Source: a virus
Length of the DNA: 64,000 nucleotides
Reading direction: 5' to 3' (one strand)
IMG/VR virus record: IMGVR_UViG_3300028114_000011
Span: 1-64,000 of that record
In this document: positions 15,162 through 22,959 of the stretch, piece by piece
Position numbering within the stretch: position 1 is the first letter of the stretch
How the letters are laid out: the number at the start of each line of letters is the position of its first letter
Program-made: the position numbers and the translations under genes
Notes under the pieces: model-generated
What the model saw: only the letters and a program-made list of their open reading frames with translations
What the model was told of the DNA's origin: nothing
Database searches by the model: none

Positions 15162-16124
15162 GATATTTTCTATTTGTTCTTTTTGTTCGTTTGTAAGTGT
15201 TATGGTATTTGTAATACTTAACTTTACGTACAGATTACCAATCCCATTATTGAGTTTATAACCCTTACCGACCAATTTAAGAGGTTTATCTGTGTCAAAA
15301 TTATCAGGTAGATTTATTTTAATATTACCGTCGGGATGTGGTATTTCTATTTCACCATTTAATAACAAGTCTTTAAAATTCAACTTTAAATAATAAACCA
15401 AGTCTGCGTTAGATTTTTCAAAATTATTATGTTTAATACAAACAACCTTTAAAATTAAATCACCTTTACCTAATCCAGGTATTTCGTCACCTATCCCCCT
15501 CATTCTCATAAAATCACCATTATCAACATTTTTGGGAATTTGGACATTAAATTTTGTGTGGTTAGATGTCACTCCGTTTCCATAACAAAACCCACAAGCA
15601 TCTATTAAGTATTCACCAACACCTTTACAATCCGTACAAGTTGCTTGTATTTGTGTTTTGAAAAATCCTGTACCTACAGTTTGGACGGTAAACCCTCTAC
15701 CTGCACATCTACTACAGACTTTTTTAGTACCACCAGTTCCATTACAACTATTACAAGATTTATTAACATCAACTTCTATTGTTTTTTCAACACCTTTATA
15801 AGATTCTTCTGCACTAATAACAATTTCAATAACTTTATCTGCCGGTTTTGGTTTCCTTTTGGATTGTCCCATCATTTCCTCAAAAATAGACCCAAATCCA
15901 AAATCGCCACCACCACCAAATGGGTTCCTCCTTTTCATATCGTAGTCACCTCTTTTTTTGTCATCCCCTAAAGTGTCATACGCTTCAGAAATCTCTTTAA
16001 ACTTTTCTTCACCTTCAGGGTTTACATCCGGATGGTATTGCTTACTTAATTTTTTATATGTTTTTTTTATATCTTCTTGTGTTGCGGTTTCAGAAACACC
16101 TAATATTTCATAATAGTTTTTCAT
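15153..16124 (-). CDS. dnaJ: DnaJ (Hsp40) co-chaperone
   Basis: A 323-aa type I Hsp40. The J domain is at residues 1-62 with HPD at 31-33. A short Gly/Phe linker (NPFGGGGDFGFGSIF) follows, then four zinc-finger repeats CNSCNGTG, CSRCAGRG, CTDCKGVG and CGFCYGNG, then the beta-rich substrate-binding domain (VQIPKNVDNGDFMRMRG). It is about 50 residues shorter than E. coli DnaJ, mainly in the linker and C-terminus. It would direct host DnaK to phage proteins, for example in head or tail assembly. No dnaK or grpE is seen here. Its ATG is separated by one base from the ATG of the divergent gene at 16126. Confidence 0.95.
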   Translation of the reverse strand: MKNYYEILGVSETATQEDIKKTYKKLSKQYHPDVNPEGEEKFKEISEAYDTLGDDKKRGDYDMKRRNPFGGGGDFGFGSIFEEMMGQSKRKPKPADKVIEIVISAEESYKGVEKTIEVDVNKSCNSCNGTGGTKKVCSRCAGRGFTVQTVGTGFFKTQIQATCTDCKGVGEYLIDACGFCYGNGVTSNHTKFNVQIPKNVDNGDFMRMRGIGDEIPGLGKGDLILKVVCIKHNNFEKSNADLVYYLKLNFKDLLLNGEIEIPHPDGNIKINLPDNFDTDKPLKLVGKGYKLNNGIGNLYVKLSITNTITLTNEQKEQIENILK

Positions 16125-16125
16125 A

Positions 16126-16767
16126 ATGTCAAATTATATTGTCGTACTTTTTAAGAATAAGAAAAAAAGAAAAATTATCAAACGTTATTTAACAGAAAAA
16201 AACGCGATAGATTCTTTTAAAGAATTGGTTAACAAAAATCAAAAAATCTTATTTGATAAAAAAATTGAAAACGCAACTCCGGTTGATTATCATATTGGTC
16301 TTTTAACAAACCAATCCAGTGTTCAAAATACACTTTATTTTGTTGATGATTTAGGTAGAAACCACGTTGCAAATTTACAAGATAAAGATTATGTTTTTTT
16401 AAAAATAGAAAAATTTAAAATTGAAGAAAAAATATACGACTATCAAAAAAAAGATAAAATAACTTTTGAAGATTTTATAAATTCGTATTGTAAAAGTAAT
16501 GAACTCAAAAACATTTTTTCACTGAACAACAAAATTTGTATTCAGATTAATGAAGATGTTTATCTTTTTTCATTAAAAGAAATTGAAGAGTCCCATAGGT
16601 TTTTAGACATCTTGGAAAAACATTTTTATGAAAACTCAAGAAATGATGCAATCATTGTAAGAGATGTATCAATTTCTCAAAGAAAATGGATTTATAATAT
16701 TTTAGTTGAAAAGGGTTACAATAAAAGAAACCTATATAGACAAAAAACTACTTTCTCAAAAAGGTAA
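16126..16767 (+). CDS. Hypothetical protein, 213 aa
   Basis: A divergent neighbour of dnaJ with only one base between the two start codons, so its promoter and ribosome-binding site must lie inside dnaJ. The product is Lys-rich with an N-terminal strand-helix unit (IVVLFKNKKKRKIIKRYL) and a likely mixed fold; no domain recognised. It overlaps the convergent 73-aa gene by 20 bp. Confidence 0.78.
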   Translation: MSNYIVVLFKNKKKRKIIKRYLTEKNAIDSFKELVNKNQKILFDKKIENATPVDYHIGLLTNQSSVQNTLYFVDDLGRNHVANLQDKDYVFLKIEKFKIEEKIYDYQKKDKITFEDFINSYCKSNELKNIFSLNNKICIQINEDVYLFSLKEIEESHRFLDILEKHFYENSRNDAIIVRDVSISQRKWIYNILVEKGYNKRNLYRQKTTFSKR

Positions 16768-16969
16768 ATTCCAAATTAGATATTTGAATTACACATTTTT
16801 TTTCGTTTTGATTAATCATTAGGTGTTGTAATAGATTAGAAAAGGTGCCTTCATCCAAAGACACCTTTACTTCAACTTTTTCATTTTTTATAAAAGAACT
16901 TTCAATTAAATCTGAAACCTGAGCCAGTTTTTCTAAGTCATCCCTAAAGCTTGCTTGATTCTCTCCCAT
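16748..16969 (-). CDS. Hypothetical protein, 73 aa
   Basis: A small acidic/amphipathic protein starting MGENQASFRDDLEKLAQVSD. Its start overlaps the end of the 70-aa gene by 37 nt. Function unknown; part of a string of five small overlapping genes from 17884 down. Confidence 0.65.
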   Translation of the reverse strand: MGENQASFRDDLEKLAQVSDLIESSFIKNEKVEVKVSLDEGTFSNLLQHLMINQNEKKCVIQISNLEFTFLRK

Positions 16970-17145
16970 AAAGTTAATTTTTTTGTTTCAGATATGGTAT
17001 TCTTTATTTCTGACGGTTTAAACATTTTGATTTCAGATGAAAACTTTTTTTTAAGTTCGTCATTAATCTTGTTGGACTTTTTTACTTCCTCCTTCAGCGA
17101 CTCCATTTCCCTCAACAACGGATGTAAGTTTTTGTTTGGTTCCAT
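16933..17145 (-). CDS. Small coiled-coil protein, 70 aa
   Basis: Charged heptad-like helix around residues 11-40 (REMESLKEEVKKSNKINDEL), then a basic tail ending LTLWERIKQALGMT, which could be an amphipathic membrane or DNA-contacting helix. It overlaps both neighbours (37 and 83 nt), a strong sign of coupled translation. Function unknown. Confidence 0.65.
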   Translation of the reverse strand: MEPNKNLHPLLREMESLKEEVKKSNKINDELKKKFSSEIKMFKPSEIKNTISETKKLTLWERIKQALGMT

Positions 17146-17527
17146 TAGTATTTAAAGTTGTTAATTCGTTAGTATCAAATTTCAAAGTTCTAAGGGTATC
17201 AATATCCCCATTTTCAAAAATACCTTTTAATTCATTCACTTTCATCTTAAAAAGTCTTTCTTTTTCTTCTCTTTCTAAATTTGTGGATATTACAGCATCA
17301 ATTGTTTTTTCTACAATATCAATTAAGGATGTGTTATTTTCACAAACAAAAGAAGTTATTGTTCTAGATTCATTATCTTGATTTTGTAAAATCTCTAATC
17401 CTTCTGGTGCCTTTTTTAACGTAGACCACGTTGATGGGAAAATCATATCGAATGTCACATAATTTTTTAAAATCCTTACTGACCTAAGATAACTTCCCGT
17501 TTTGTTAATAAATTCACTATAAATCAT
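17063..17527 (-). CDS. Hypothetical protein, 154 aa
   Basis: Begins MIYSEFINKTGSYLRSVRIL, with a strand-rich N-terminal part and a helical, charged middle (LEREEKERLFKMKVNELKG). I recall similar proteins in T4-like marine phages but not a function. It touches the membrane protein gene at 17527 and overlaps the next gene by 83 nt. Confidence 0.75.
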   Translation of the reverse strand: MIYSEFINKTGSYLRSVRILKNYVTFDMIFPSTWSTLKKAPEGLEILQNQDNESRTITSFVCENNTSLIDIVEKTIDAVISTNLEREEKERLFKMKVNELKGIFENGDIDTLRTLKFDTNELTTLNTNGTKQKLTSVVEGNGVAEGGSKKVQQD

Positions 17528-17709
17528 TACAACATAATTAAATAAGTTAATACATATGATATTGATAAACCATAATATAATTGTTCATACTTTTCAAATT
17601 CATAAGGTACTGGTGGGTTAGAAAAAACAGACCTAGAAAAATTAAATATAAAACGTAGTAGTAATAATATAGTGAAAATAAAACCAAAAAGTAATAGATA
17701 ATTAATCAT
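17527..17709 (-). CDS. Small membrane protein, 60 aa
   Basis: Two hydrophobic helices: residues 4-25 (LLLFGFIFTILLLLRFIF) and 45-60 (YYGLSISYVLTYLIML). It overlaps the Hc1-like gene by 8 nt. Holin-like in size, but not next to the amidase; function unknown. Confidence 0.7.
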   Translation of the reverse strand: MINYLLLFGFIFTILLLLRFIFNFSRSVFSNPPVPYEFEKYEQLYYGLSISYVLTYLIML

Positions 17710-17884
17710 TTTTTTCTTCCTTATTGTTATTTAAAATTTCAGTTCTTAGTTGTTGTGATAGACTTTTTAATTGTTGGCAAGTTTTTCTGGCTCTAATACC
17801 GGCAGACTTGTTTCCATTATAAAATTTTGTGGTGTCAACTGATAATTCTTCAACTAACGCCTTGATTTGTTCTAAAGTTTCCAT
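17702..17884 (-). CDS. Histone H1-like (Hc1 family) protein
   Basis: A 60-aa protein matching the short Bacteroidetes Hc1-like family: METLEQIKALVEEL, then KFYNGNKSAGIRARKTCQQL (the family has FYxGNxAAGTRxRKxxQxL), then SLSQQLRTEI. Family members are basic helical proteins related to the chlamydial nucleoid protein Hc1 and are presumed DNA-binding. It could condense phage or host DNA. No capsid-targeting leader is visible, so it probably acts in the infected cell. Confidence 0.75.
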   Translation of the reverse strand: METLEQIKALVEELSVDTTKFYNGNKSAGIRARKTCQQLKSLSQQLRTEILNNNKEEKND

Positions 17885-17943
17885 TTATATTTTTTTATAC
17901 ATTTATTTTTTTTAATTTAAATACTATTAGGTGTTTGTAAATA

Positions 17944-18438
17944 TTATTGTGTCAATTTTACAGACCTTTCTAACATCTTATACAGTTCTGTAAAAATTTC
18001 AATATCAGATTTACTTTTAGGAGTTTCTAAATCAAACATGTGGTTAAAAAACTTATCAACAGTTTTTTTTATTTTTTCATCTTTTTGATTATAAAAGGTA
18101 TCAAAGAAAAAACTTTCAAAAAAAACAACGTCTTTTTGATTTAGTTGAAAATCTATATTTTCTTTTTTAAAACTTTCTATTGTTTTGTTAAGACACCAAT
18201 CAAAATGTTCTTTCTTTTGTTGTTCTGTCATACCTGTTTTAGTTTCTAATGAATTGTTGTTTTCTTCACCCAAGTATGTAATTTTTATTAATCCGTAAAA
18301 AGAAAAACAAAAATCTCTAAAAAGTTCAGTATATTCAGGGATGATATTGTTAGCTAAATACCAAGCAAATATATCTTCTTTTTCCATTGGTTTAGCTAAC
18401 CAATCAAAAAAATTCCCCATGTTATTAGATAATGACAT
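17944..18438 (-). CDS. Hypothetical protein, 164 aa
   Basis: A soluble helical protein rich in Phe and Trp near its start (GNFFDWLAKPMEKEDIFAWYL); no motif recognised. It lies between the Hc1-like gene and the 574-aa putative head protein, with gaps of 59 and 40 nt that hold nothing else. Confidence 0.75.
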   Translation of the reverse strand: MSLSNNMGNFFDWLAKPMEKEDIFAWYLANNIIPEYTELFRDFCFSFYGLIKITYLGEENNNSLETKTGMTEQQKKEHFDWCLNKTIESFKKENIDFQLNQKDVVFFESFFFDTFYNQKDEKIKKTVDKFFNHMFDLETPKSKSDIEIFTELYKMLERSVKLTQ

Positions 18439-18478
18439 GGGGAAAATATAATATAATTTTTATGAAAATGAATTTTAA

Positions 18479-20203
18479 TTATTGTGTTTTTCTATTATAT
18501 CCAATTAAACTTTTCATTTTTTCCATTTCGTTAATTACTTCACCACCGTTAACTGACTCTAATTTCATCATAATTTTATTAGCTCCTGACTCAGAACCAC
18601 TTTTGTCAGACACCACAGGTTGTGGAGATTTATTATATGCCTTTTTCTTTAACTTAGCTAAATAATTATTTTTACGTACTTTATCTCTCATATCATTTAC
18701 AGGAGTTTCAACAGCATTAGCCCACTTAGGGTTATTACCTGTTTCTGATGACCCTTTAAGGTATTTAGAAACTCTCTCTTCATTTGGTTCAAAAGAATCG
18801 TAATCTAAATTTTCTAAAGCCGCTGCAGTAAAGTTTGTAATATACTCATCAACAGCCTTAGATGGTACGTAAGCCATTTTATCCATTTTAGCAAGTTCTC
18901 CATTACCTTTGGGAAATCCTTTGGGTGACATTTCGTATTTACCTTTAGAACCTGTTTTAAGATAATCTTTCATTTTTTTAACAACACTATCAATATAATC
19001 CTCTTCTTGTTTTTTTGATTGTCCAAGTGAAGATTTTAAGTATGTATCCGCTTTAGTTAATTTTTTTCTTTTTTCTTCTAATACTATTGATTCAATCAAA
19101 CTAATCATTTCACTTTCTGTAAAAATTAATCTTGATTCTTCAACTTTAGCTTTACCTTTACCTGGCCAATCTTTTTTTGCTCTTTTAGCAAAATAAAGTT
19201 GTCCCATTTTTTCTCTACTTGAACTTGGTACTTTTTTACCTAACCTTTTTAATTCAGCGTTTCTTTTCTTCAATTTTTTAATTGCGGACTCTATTTCTTC
19301 AACAGACATATCGGCATACTCACCTGTTTGTTCTACTTCAACATCTCCTTTCCATTTTTCAGTAATGTAAGATTCTTCAACAGGATATGTTTTACCACCA
19401 ACTCTAAAAGTTTTATCACCTCTTTCACGTGCTGCGGATAATGCTCCTGAAAATGCATTACCTTCTTCAACATCTTCTTCTTCTAAATCTAATTCATATA
19501 AAGTTTCTTCAACTTCTTTTTTCATAGACCTTAGAGCTTTAAAATCTGCACCTGTAATTTTTCCGTATGGTTTAGCTTTATCAATGTTTCTTCTACCATC
19601 CGTAAAACCTTCGTAGTCATCTTCATCTAGTTTTTCACGATACTTAGTTTTGTATGATGGCATATCATCAGGAATTCTTAAATCATCTTCATCTTCCTCA
19701 TCATCACCATAGTATGGACTATACATACTTCGGTCTTTATAATCGTCGTCATGTGATGGAGCATTAAACCTTAAATCATCTTCATCTTCCTCATCATCAC
19801 CATAGTATGGACTATACATACTTCGGTCTTTATAATCGTCGTCATGTGATGGAGCATTAAACCTTAAATCATCTTTATCAAAATCATTACCTTTTCTATC
19901 TAAACTTAATTCAAAAGTTCTATCACCCATTAAATCGTCTTTTTCTTTTCTTGACATTCTTGATAAATTTTTATTACCAAATCTTGGGTGTCCATCTTCC
20001 ATACCTCCCAATTCCATCATTTCACCATATCCTCGGTTTCCACATTCACACATTCTTCCTTCGTACATTTTACCCCCACATTCTGAGCACATTTGTTTTT
20101 TCATATCTTTATTTTCAAATATTTTATTTTCAATATCAAAAATTCTTTTATCTATTTCTTCGGATATTAATTTTTTTGCGATATTTTTTATGTAATCGTC
20201 CAT
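18479..20203 (-). CDS. Composite putative internal-head protein, 574 aa
   Basis: N-terminus MDDYIKNIAKKLISEE is a basic helix ending ISE. A zinc-ribbon-like CSECGGKMYEGRMCECG follows (about residues 38-54), then an acidic region with two exact 31-residue repeats (NAPSHDDDYKDRSMYSPYYG in each). Residues 356-376 carry a second, internal leader-like element (LIFTESEMISLIESIVLEEK), close to the LTESDLTRIVRRIVLE leader of 34545-35018. The C-terminus has VINEMEKMKSLIGYN. This looks like two leader-bearing proteins fused, with several possible prohead-protease sites. TATTTAT lies 4 nt before the ATG. Confidence 0.75.
   Translation of the reverse strand: MDDYIKNIAKKLISEEIDKRIFDIENKIFENKDMKKQMCSECGGKMYEGRMCECGNRGYGEMMELGGMEDGHPRFGNKNLSRMSRKEKDDLMGDRTFELSLDRKGNDFDKDDLRFNAPSHDDDYKDRSMYSPYYGDDEEDEDDLRFNAPSHDDDYKDRSMYSPYYGDDEEDEDDLRIPDDMPSYKTKYREKLDEDDYEGFTDGRRNIDKAKPYGKITGADFKALRSMKKEVEETLYELDLEEEDVEEGNAFSGALSAARERGDKTFRVGGKTYPVEESYITEKWKGDVEVEQTGEYADMSVEEIESAIKKLKKRNAELKRLGKKVPSSSREKMGQLYFAKRAKKDWPGKGKAKVEESRLIFTESEMISLIESIVLEEKRKKLTKADTYLKSSLGQSKKQEEDYIDSVVKKMKDYLKTGSKGKYEMSPKGFPKGNGELAKMDKMAYVPSKAVDEYITNFTAAALENLDYDSFEPNEERVSKYLKGSSETGNNPKWANAVETPVNDMRDKVRKNNYLAKLKKKAYNKSPQPVVSDKSGSESGANKIMMKLESVNGGEVINEMEKMKSLIGYNRKTQ
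19681..19866 (-). repeat. Exact tandem repeat, 2 x 93 bp
   Basis: Bases 19681-19773 are repeated identically at 19774-19866, in frame, giving two copies of a 31-residue acidic/Tyr-rich unit. Identity at third codon positions implies a recent duplication. Confidence 0.95.
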
Positions 20204-20207
20204 ATTA

Positions 20208-20214
20208 ATAAATA
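20208..20214 (-). promoter_or_regulatory. TATTTAT motif, putative late promoter
   Basis: Minus-strand TATTTAT, TAAT, then ATG 20203. Confidence 0.5.
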
Positions 20215-20235
20215 TTAGGTATGAAGAAAAAAACC

Positions 20236-20805
20236 TTAAATATTATCAATAAGAATTTTTAATATTTCTTCTTCCGTTAAACCTGTTTTATATGACACGT
20301 TTAAAATTGCCTCTTTAAGTTTTGATTTTTTCTTTTTTGGAGTTTTTTTTGTTAGTTTCATACCAAAATCACCAGTCTTACTAAAATCCAATGAATTGAT
20401 ATCACCTTGGTTACAATATGGAAAAGTTTTACATTTTTCTTTTGGTTTTACAAACATACCTCCAGGTAGTTGTGTTTTTTTGGATGGACCCCAATTATTA
20501 AGGTTTTTAGCCAAAAAAGATGCCCCTTCAAAGGAACCTGAAGATGATGCACCGGTTGCTTCAGTTGCTTCAATTTTTTGAGCTTCGTCATCCTCTTCAT
20601 TAAAATTTATAGCCGGTGAAAAACTTCCAGCGGAACTTGCACCCATTCCTTCTTTTGGTTCTTTTTTAATTTTCTTATATTCTTTTTTTGCCTTCGTATC
20701 TTTAGAAAATAAACTAAATATAGGTCTACTTATCGTTGATGACTTTTCTTGTAGGATTTCTTTAAGTGCGTTTTCTATTAACTTTTCTGGGCTTATATTT
20801 CTCAT
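20236..20805 (-). CDS. Protein with capsid-targeting-like N-terminus, 189 aa
   Basis: Residues 1-20 (MRNISPEKLIENALKEILQE) form an amphipathic helix ending LQE. The rest is low-complexity, with two copies of a GASSxGSF element (near 53-60 and 84-92), a Cys pair (CKTFPYC) and a very basic KKTPKKKKSK patch near the end. The basic patch could contact DNA inside the head. It follows the 83-aa gene with a 2-nt gap. Confidence 0.72.
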   Translation of the reverse strand: MRNISPEKLIENALKEILQEKSSTISRPIFSLFSKDTKAKKEYKKIKKEPKEGMGASSAGSFSPAINFNEEDDEAQKIEATEATGASSSGSFEGASFLAKNLNNWGPSKKTQLPGGMFVKPKEKCKTFPYCNQGDINSLDFSKTGDFGMKLTKKTPKKKKSKLKEAILNVSYKTGLTEEEILKILIDNI

Positions 20806-20807
20806 TA

Positions 20808-21059
20808 TTATAATTTTAAGTTTTTAATTGTTCCTCCCCACATACTTCTCTGTCTATAAAGTTCAAAGTAAAATTCAGTAAAAGCCTTTGCTATGTACTC
20901 AGTTATATCCCCTCTTAACTTTCCTTTTTTAATTTCTTTTTGGATTAAATCTATCATTTGATTTTCAAACTGTTTTAATGTACTTGAATTAAAAAAGTTT
21001 TGTATCTCTTTTTTTACTATTCTTTCAACTTCTTTTTTATCTGTTTGTGAAAGTGCCAT
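20808..21059 (-). CDS. Conserved phage protein of unknown function, 83 aa
   Basis: Highly charged and helical: MALSQTDKKEVERIVKKEIQ at the start and a RQRSMWGG segment near the end. I recall related short proteins in T4-like marine phages, always unnamed. It overlaps the signal-peptide protein gene by 1 nt (TAATG). Confidence 0.72.
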   Translation of the reverse strand: MALSQTDKKEVERIVKKEIQNFFNSSTLKQFENQMIDLIQKEIKKGKLRGDITEYIAKAFTEFYFELYRQRSMWGGTIKNLKL

Positions 21060-21475
21060 TACTTCATTATGCTAAATACAGTTAATGTTGTAATAAGAAC
21101 ACCACTAATAATTTGTGTCATTGTATTTTTAACTTTTAATTTTTTAACTTCCTTTCTTAAATCATCGTTTTGGTCAGAAATGATTTTAAATTTTTCTTCA
21201 GTTTTATTAACTATTTCACTACTTAATGAATCTTTTTCTTTCCAAGTTGCAATAGTTTTATCTAAAAAATATATTTTATTATTTAATTGTTTGATTTCTT
21301 CTTTATCCAACTTAGATAGTTCTTTTAGTTTATCGTATTCATTAAGGTCTAACAACATTTTTTGTGCAACACCATAAGGAATACATAATTCTGACGTATC
21401 CACTGGTTTTATTTTTTGAGTTAGTCCAACAAAACTAAATAACAATATTATGGTGAGTAAAATAATTTTTTTCAT
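21059..21475 (-). CDS. Exported coiled-coil protein with C-terminal membrane helix
   Basis: A 138-aa protein. Residues 1-19 are a signal peptide (MKKIILLTIILLFSFVGLTQ), residues about 45-115 a long charged coiled coil, and residues 117-135 a hydrophobic segment. With the adjacent N-anchored coiled-coil protein (21479-21829) and an amidase-like gene 0.9 kb upstream, a spanin-type role in disrupting the outer membrane is possible. No lipobox is seen, so a classical outer-membrane spanin is not supported. Confidence 0.72.
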   Translation of the reverse strand: MKKIILLTIILLFSFVGLTQKIKPVDTSELCIPYGVAQKMLLDLNEYDKLKELSKLDKEEIKQLNNKIYFLDKTIATWKEKDSLSSEIVNKTEEKFKIISDQNDDLRKEVKKLKVKNTMTQIISGVLITTLTVFSIMK

Positions 21476-21478
21476 AAT

Positions 21479-21829
21479 TTAAAAGTTATATCTTTTTCTT
21501 AACAGACTATCTATTTGTTTTTTGTCTGCATTTTTTATTTCTTCTTTTTTCTGAGTGTAATAATTATTTACCTCTTTTTTCTCAACTTTAATGTTAGATA
21601 TTTTGTCATCAATTTTATCTATTTTTTGTTGATATACATTAAGTGAGTCATTCAAACTTTTTTGAAGGTTTTTTAATTCTTCAATTTTTTTATTTAATTG
21701 GTCTATTTTATACTTGTCAAGTTCTGACATTTGAGGTTTTGGTGTTGCCAAATAAACTATTAGATATAAAATTAAAATTGAAGCTATAATCCCAACAATC
21801 CATTTCCAATATTTTTTTATATATTCCAT
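21479..21829 (-). CDS. N-anchored membrane coiled-coil protein, 116 aa
   Basis: I start at ATG 21829, which follows a good AGAGGAG ribosome site; the frame opens at 21904, but that part lies within the previous gene. A transmembrane helix (residues about 10-29) is followed by a coiled coil (about 38-100) and a basic end. This topology resembles inner-membrane spanins. It lies 3 nt upstream of the signal-peptide coiled-coil gene, suggesting partners. Confidence 0.72.
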   Translation of the reverse strand: MEYIKKYWKWIVGIIASILILYLIVYLATPKPQMSELDKYKIDQLNKKIEELKNLQKSLNDSLNVYQQKIDKIDDKISNIKVEKKEVNNYYTQKKEEIKNADKKQIDSLLRKRYNF

Positions 21830-21830
21830 A

Positions 21831-22364
21831 TTACTCCTCTTCTGTAAATTTAGTTTTCTTTCTTGTTGAAATAATTTTAGCCCATTTGCTTTTAAACTTT
21901 TCAAAAAATGATTTTAATTTATTTGTCAATTCAACTAGTTGTTCGTCAAGTTGTATCATATCTCCATTTATATAAACACCGTTGTTTTCTCCAATTGAAT
22001 AGAAAAACTCAATGTCGGCATCTACAATTTTACCACTCCACTGAACAGAGTTACTATATACATTTAAAACTCCAAAGTCAGAAAGGTCTGAAACTTCATT
22101 AACAAACTCTTCCATAGTTTCTTGGTACGACTGTTTTTCATCACTTGTCAATTCCAAATCTTTTTTGTCTTTTCCGTGAAGAGTTAAAAGTCCACCTGAA
22201 ATTCTGTAAGTTTTACTTTTATCTTTTTTGACTTTATCAACATCAATTTCTTGGTCTTGTTCAATATTGTCTTCAATACTTTTTGCCAAATTAACAGGCC
22301 CTGTTTGTTCTTGCAAAAGTCTAGACTTTTTCAACAACATTTTTATTTCATCATATTGGTTCAT
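21831..22364 (-). CDS. Protein with capsid-targeting-like N-terminus, 177 aa
   Basis: N-terminus MNQYDEIKMLLKKSRLLQEQ ends in LQE before Gln. After a charged linker comes a beta-rich domain (GVLNVYSNSVQWSGKIVD, IEFFYSIGENNGVYINGDM) and a basic helix. The domain pattern recurs in T4-like marine phages as I recall it, without a known role. It overlaps the amidase-like gene by 14 nt. Confidence 0.72.
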   Translation of the reverse strand: MNQYDEIKMLLKKSRLLQEQTGPVNLAKSIEDNIEQDQEIDVDKVKKDKSKTYRISGGLLTLHGKDKKDLELTSDEKQSYQETMEEFVNEVSDLSDFGVLNVYSNSVQWSGKIVDADIEFFYSIGENNGVYINGDMIQLDEQLVELTNKLKSFFEKFKSKWAKIISTRKKTKFTEEE

Positions 22365-22959
22365 ATTCGTTTAATAATTTTTCAAATTTTTTAAAATCAA
22401 AAGAAGGGTTTATATCCTTACAGTTTGATATGTGATTACTTTTAGTTGTAATTCCATTAAAGTTTTCAACACCAGGTATTTTAACATTTGTACCCGTTGT
22501 TTGTTTTTTAATGTTAAAATCATCACATAACACATGTGTTAATAAAACCAAACTTTCAATTTGTTTTTGACTATAGCTGTCCCAAAAAAATTGTTCCCTC
22601 CATTTTTTTTCAAAAACTTTCTCTTTATAAATATCACCTATCCAGTTTAAGTGGTGTTGTTCTATTGGTATTTTTTTTAACCAAGTAAGATTCTCCAATA
22701 CAATTACTATTGAGTTCTTATCCAAACTTTCATCCCTCATATATTTTGAGTATTTGTTAGGTTCTGAAACCATAAAAATTTCACCATTTTTGTTAATAAC
22801 ATAGTTTGGTAGATATGGATTGTTTTTATTATATCTATTAATAAGTGATTGTATATAATTTTTGTAAGGCCTTTTGGTATCGGCCAATATAATTTGACTT
22901 TTTTTGTCGTTTTTGGACAGGTCTTTATATTCTATTAATTTTGAAATTTCCTGTATCAT
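22351..22959 (-). CDS. Putative endolysin, N-acetylmuramoyl-L-alanine amidase-like
   Basis: A 202-aa protein with an Amidase_2-like layout: LPNYVINKNGEIFMV (about residues 48-62), SIVIVLENL near 82-90, IESLVLLTHVLCDDFNI near 133-149 and a C-terminal NHISNCKDINPSFDF. The first zinc His of the family (usually in an HHT motif) is not evident; the aligned region reads ILADTKRPY. Activity is therefore uncertain. It lies 35 nt inside the end of the membrane protein gene and next to coiled-coil membrane proteins, consistent with lysis. Confidence 0.6.
   Translation of the reverse strand: MIQEISKLIEYKDLSKNDKKSQIILADTKRPYKNYIQSLINRYNKNNPYLPNYVINKNGEIFMVSEPNKYSKYMRDESLDKNSIVIVLENLTWLKKIPIEQHHLNWIGDIYKEKVFEKKWREQFFWDSYSQKQIESLVLLTHVLCDDFNIKKQTTGTNVKIPGVENFNGITTKSNHISNCKDINPSFDFKKFEKLLNEYEPI

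Noticed and set aside
19681-19866. CRISPR or regulatory iterons in the 93-bp tandem repeat
   Set aside because: The unit is a multiple of three, in frame within a gene, and repeated only twice.
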